NCBI RefSeq assembly: GCF_047496725.1
Contig: NC_132972.1
Location: forward strand, 1,726,501-1,790,500
Direction: 5' to 3'
Length of the DNA stretch: 64,000 nucleotides
Source: Anoplolepis gracilipes
Lineage: Eukaryota; Arthropoda; Insecta; Hymenoptera; Formicidae
In this document: in pieces, positions 63,624 through 64,000 of the stretch
Layout of the letters: every line of letters starts with the position of its first letter
Numbering within the stretch: position 1 is the first letter of the stretch
Translations under genes and position numbers: made by a program
Notes under the pieces: generated by a model
The model's input: the letters and a program-made list of their open reading frames with translations, nothing else
What the model was told of the DNA's origin: nothing
The model's database searches: none

Positions 63624-63679
63624 CACGTGACGTCAACATCCACATTTGTGAGAATTTATTACCCAACTACCATAAAAGG
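63624..63679 (+). promoter_or_regulatory. promoter-like cluster: E-box/CRE overlap and TATA-like box
   Basis: CACGTGACGTCA (63624-63635) fuses an E-box and a CRE; CATAAAAGG (63671-63679) lies about 36 bp downstream. The block from 63450 to 63770 is GC-richer than its flanks. No first exon can be assigned. Confidence 0.25.
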
Positions 63680-63953
63680 CGCATCCTCTTTTCATACACG
63701 TTATTATTATCTGTCATCCCAGTCGCCCACGTACCGCTTTCGGAGTGTTTTACCGTGCGTTTCGATATAGAGTGCTCGTATGGGCAGTAATAAAATAATC
63801 ATTCATATACCTTCATTCATATATGATATATTGCTAGTTAAAAGAGAAGTAGCAGTCTTGATTGATAGTACGTTATATATGAATGGAAGTGCATAATACA
63901 TATGTATACATATTTTTCGACTATATTGGAGTACCTAGATTAAACGTCGCGAC

Positions 63954-63973
63954 GGTCACGTGACCTTGATTGG
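63954..63973. promoter_or_regulatory. 12-bp palindrome GGTCACGTGACC followed by inverted CCAAT
   Basis: Perfect palindrome at 63954-63965 with ATTGG at 63969-63973. It is the same pair of motifs as in the LIPT1 promoter, which suggests a housekeeping promoter at or beyond the right edge. Confidence 0.3.
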
Positions 63974-64000
63974 CGTCCTTTTCTATGTATATATATCCTT

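Overview
This is a eukaryotic nuclear window, almost certainly from a hymenopteran insect and most likely an ant. The evidence is AT-rich non-coding DNA with many long microsatellites, patches of CpG-rich sequence, GT-AG introns ranging from short to very long, and three recognisable insect-type genes. The species call is inference. There is no bacterial operon, CRISPR array or recognisable rRNA or tRNA gene.

Layout. Positions 1-52500 are dominated by one minus-strand gene that I recognise as the insect Glut4EF / ZNF395-ZNF704-like gene (GLUT4 enhancer factor, DUF4772 family). Its first coding exon is at 50149-49751 and its second at 8067-7904. The two join in phase across a 41.7 kb intron, which explains why the middle of the window has no other convincing gene. 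The zinc-finger exons must lie to the left of the window; a possible third exon sits at the left edge (171-1). The long intron holds microsatellites, several non-autonomous DNA transposons (including a hAT-type MITE nested in a TA-flanked MITE), CpG-rich patches, many CRE octamers and three short ATG-initiated ORFs that end at in-phase splice donors and could be alternative first exons.

Positions 50150-52600 are the 5' flank of that gene. It is GC-rich and carries seven CAGCTG E-boxes and two G/C-only tandem repeats, one of them a perfect (CCCCGG)8.

Positions 54713-58219 (plus strand) hold a complete four-exon gene for a 414-residue single-pass leucine-rich-repeat cell-surface protein. A TTAA-flanked fold-back element lies in its first intron. 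Positions 60988-58889 (minus strand) hold a complete four-exon mitochondrial lipoyltransferase (LIPT1-like, 398 residues). These two genes converge, and their candidate polyadenylation signals interleave. Upstream of LIPT1, on the same strand, is a compact 51-codon ORF (61379-61224) with coding-like codon use and an AATAAA that overlaps its own stop codon. I do not recognise its product.

Positions 61430-64000 hold a CpG-rich flank, a 108-bp near-palindrome and promoter-like motifs near the right edge. No further gene is visible there. The three recognised genes have no obvious shared pathway: transcription regulation, cell-surface recognition or adhesion, and mitochondrial lipoate attachment.
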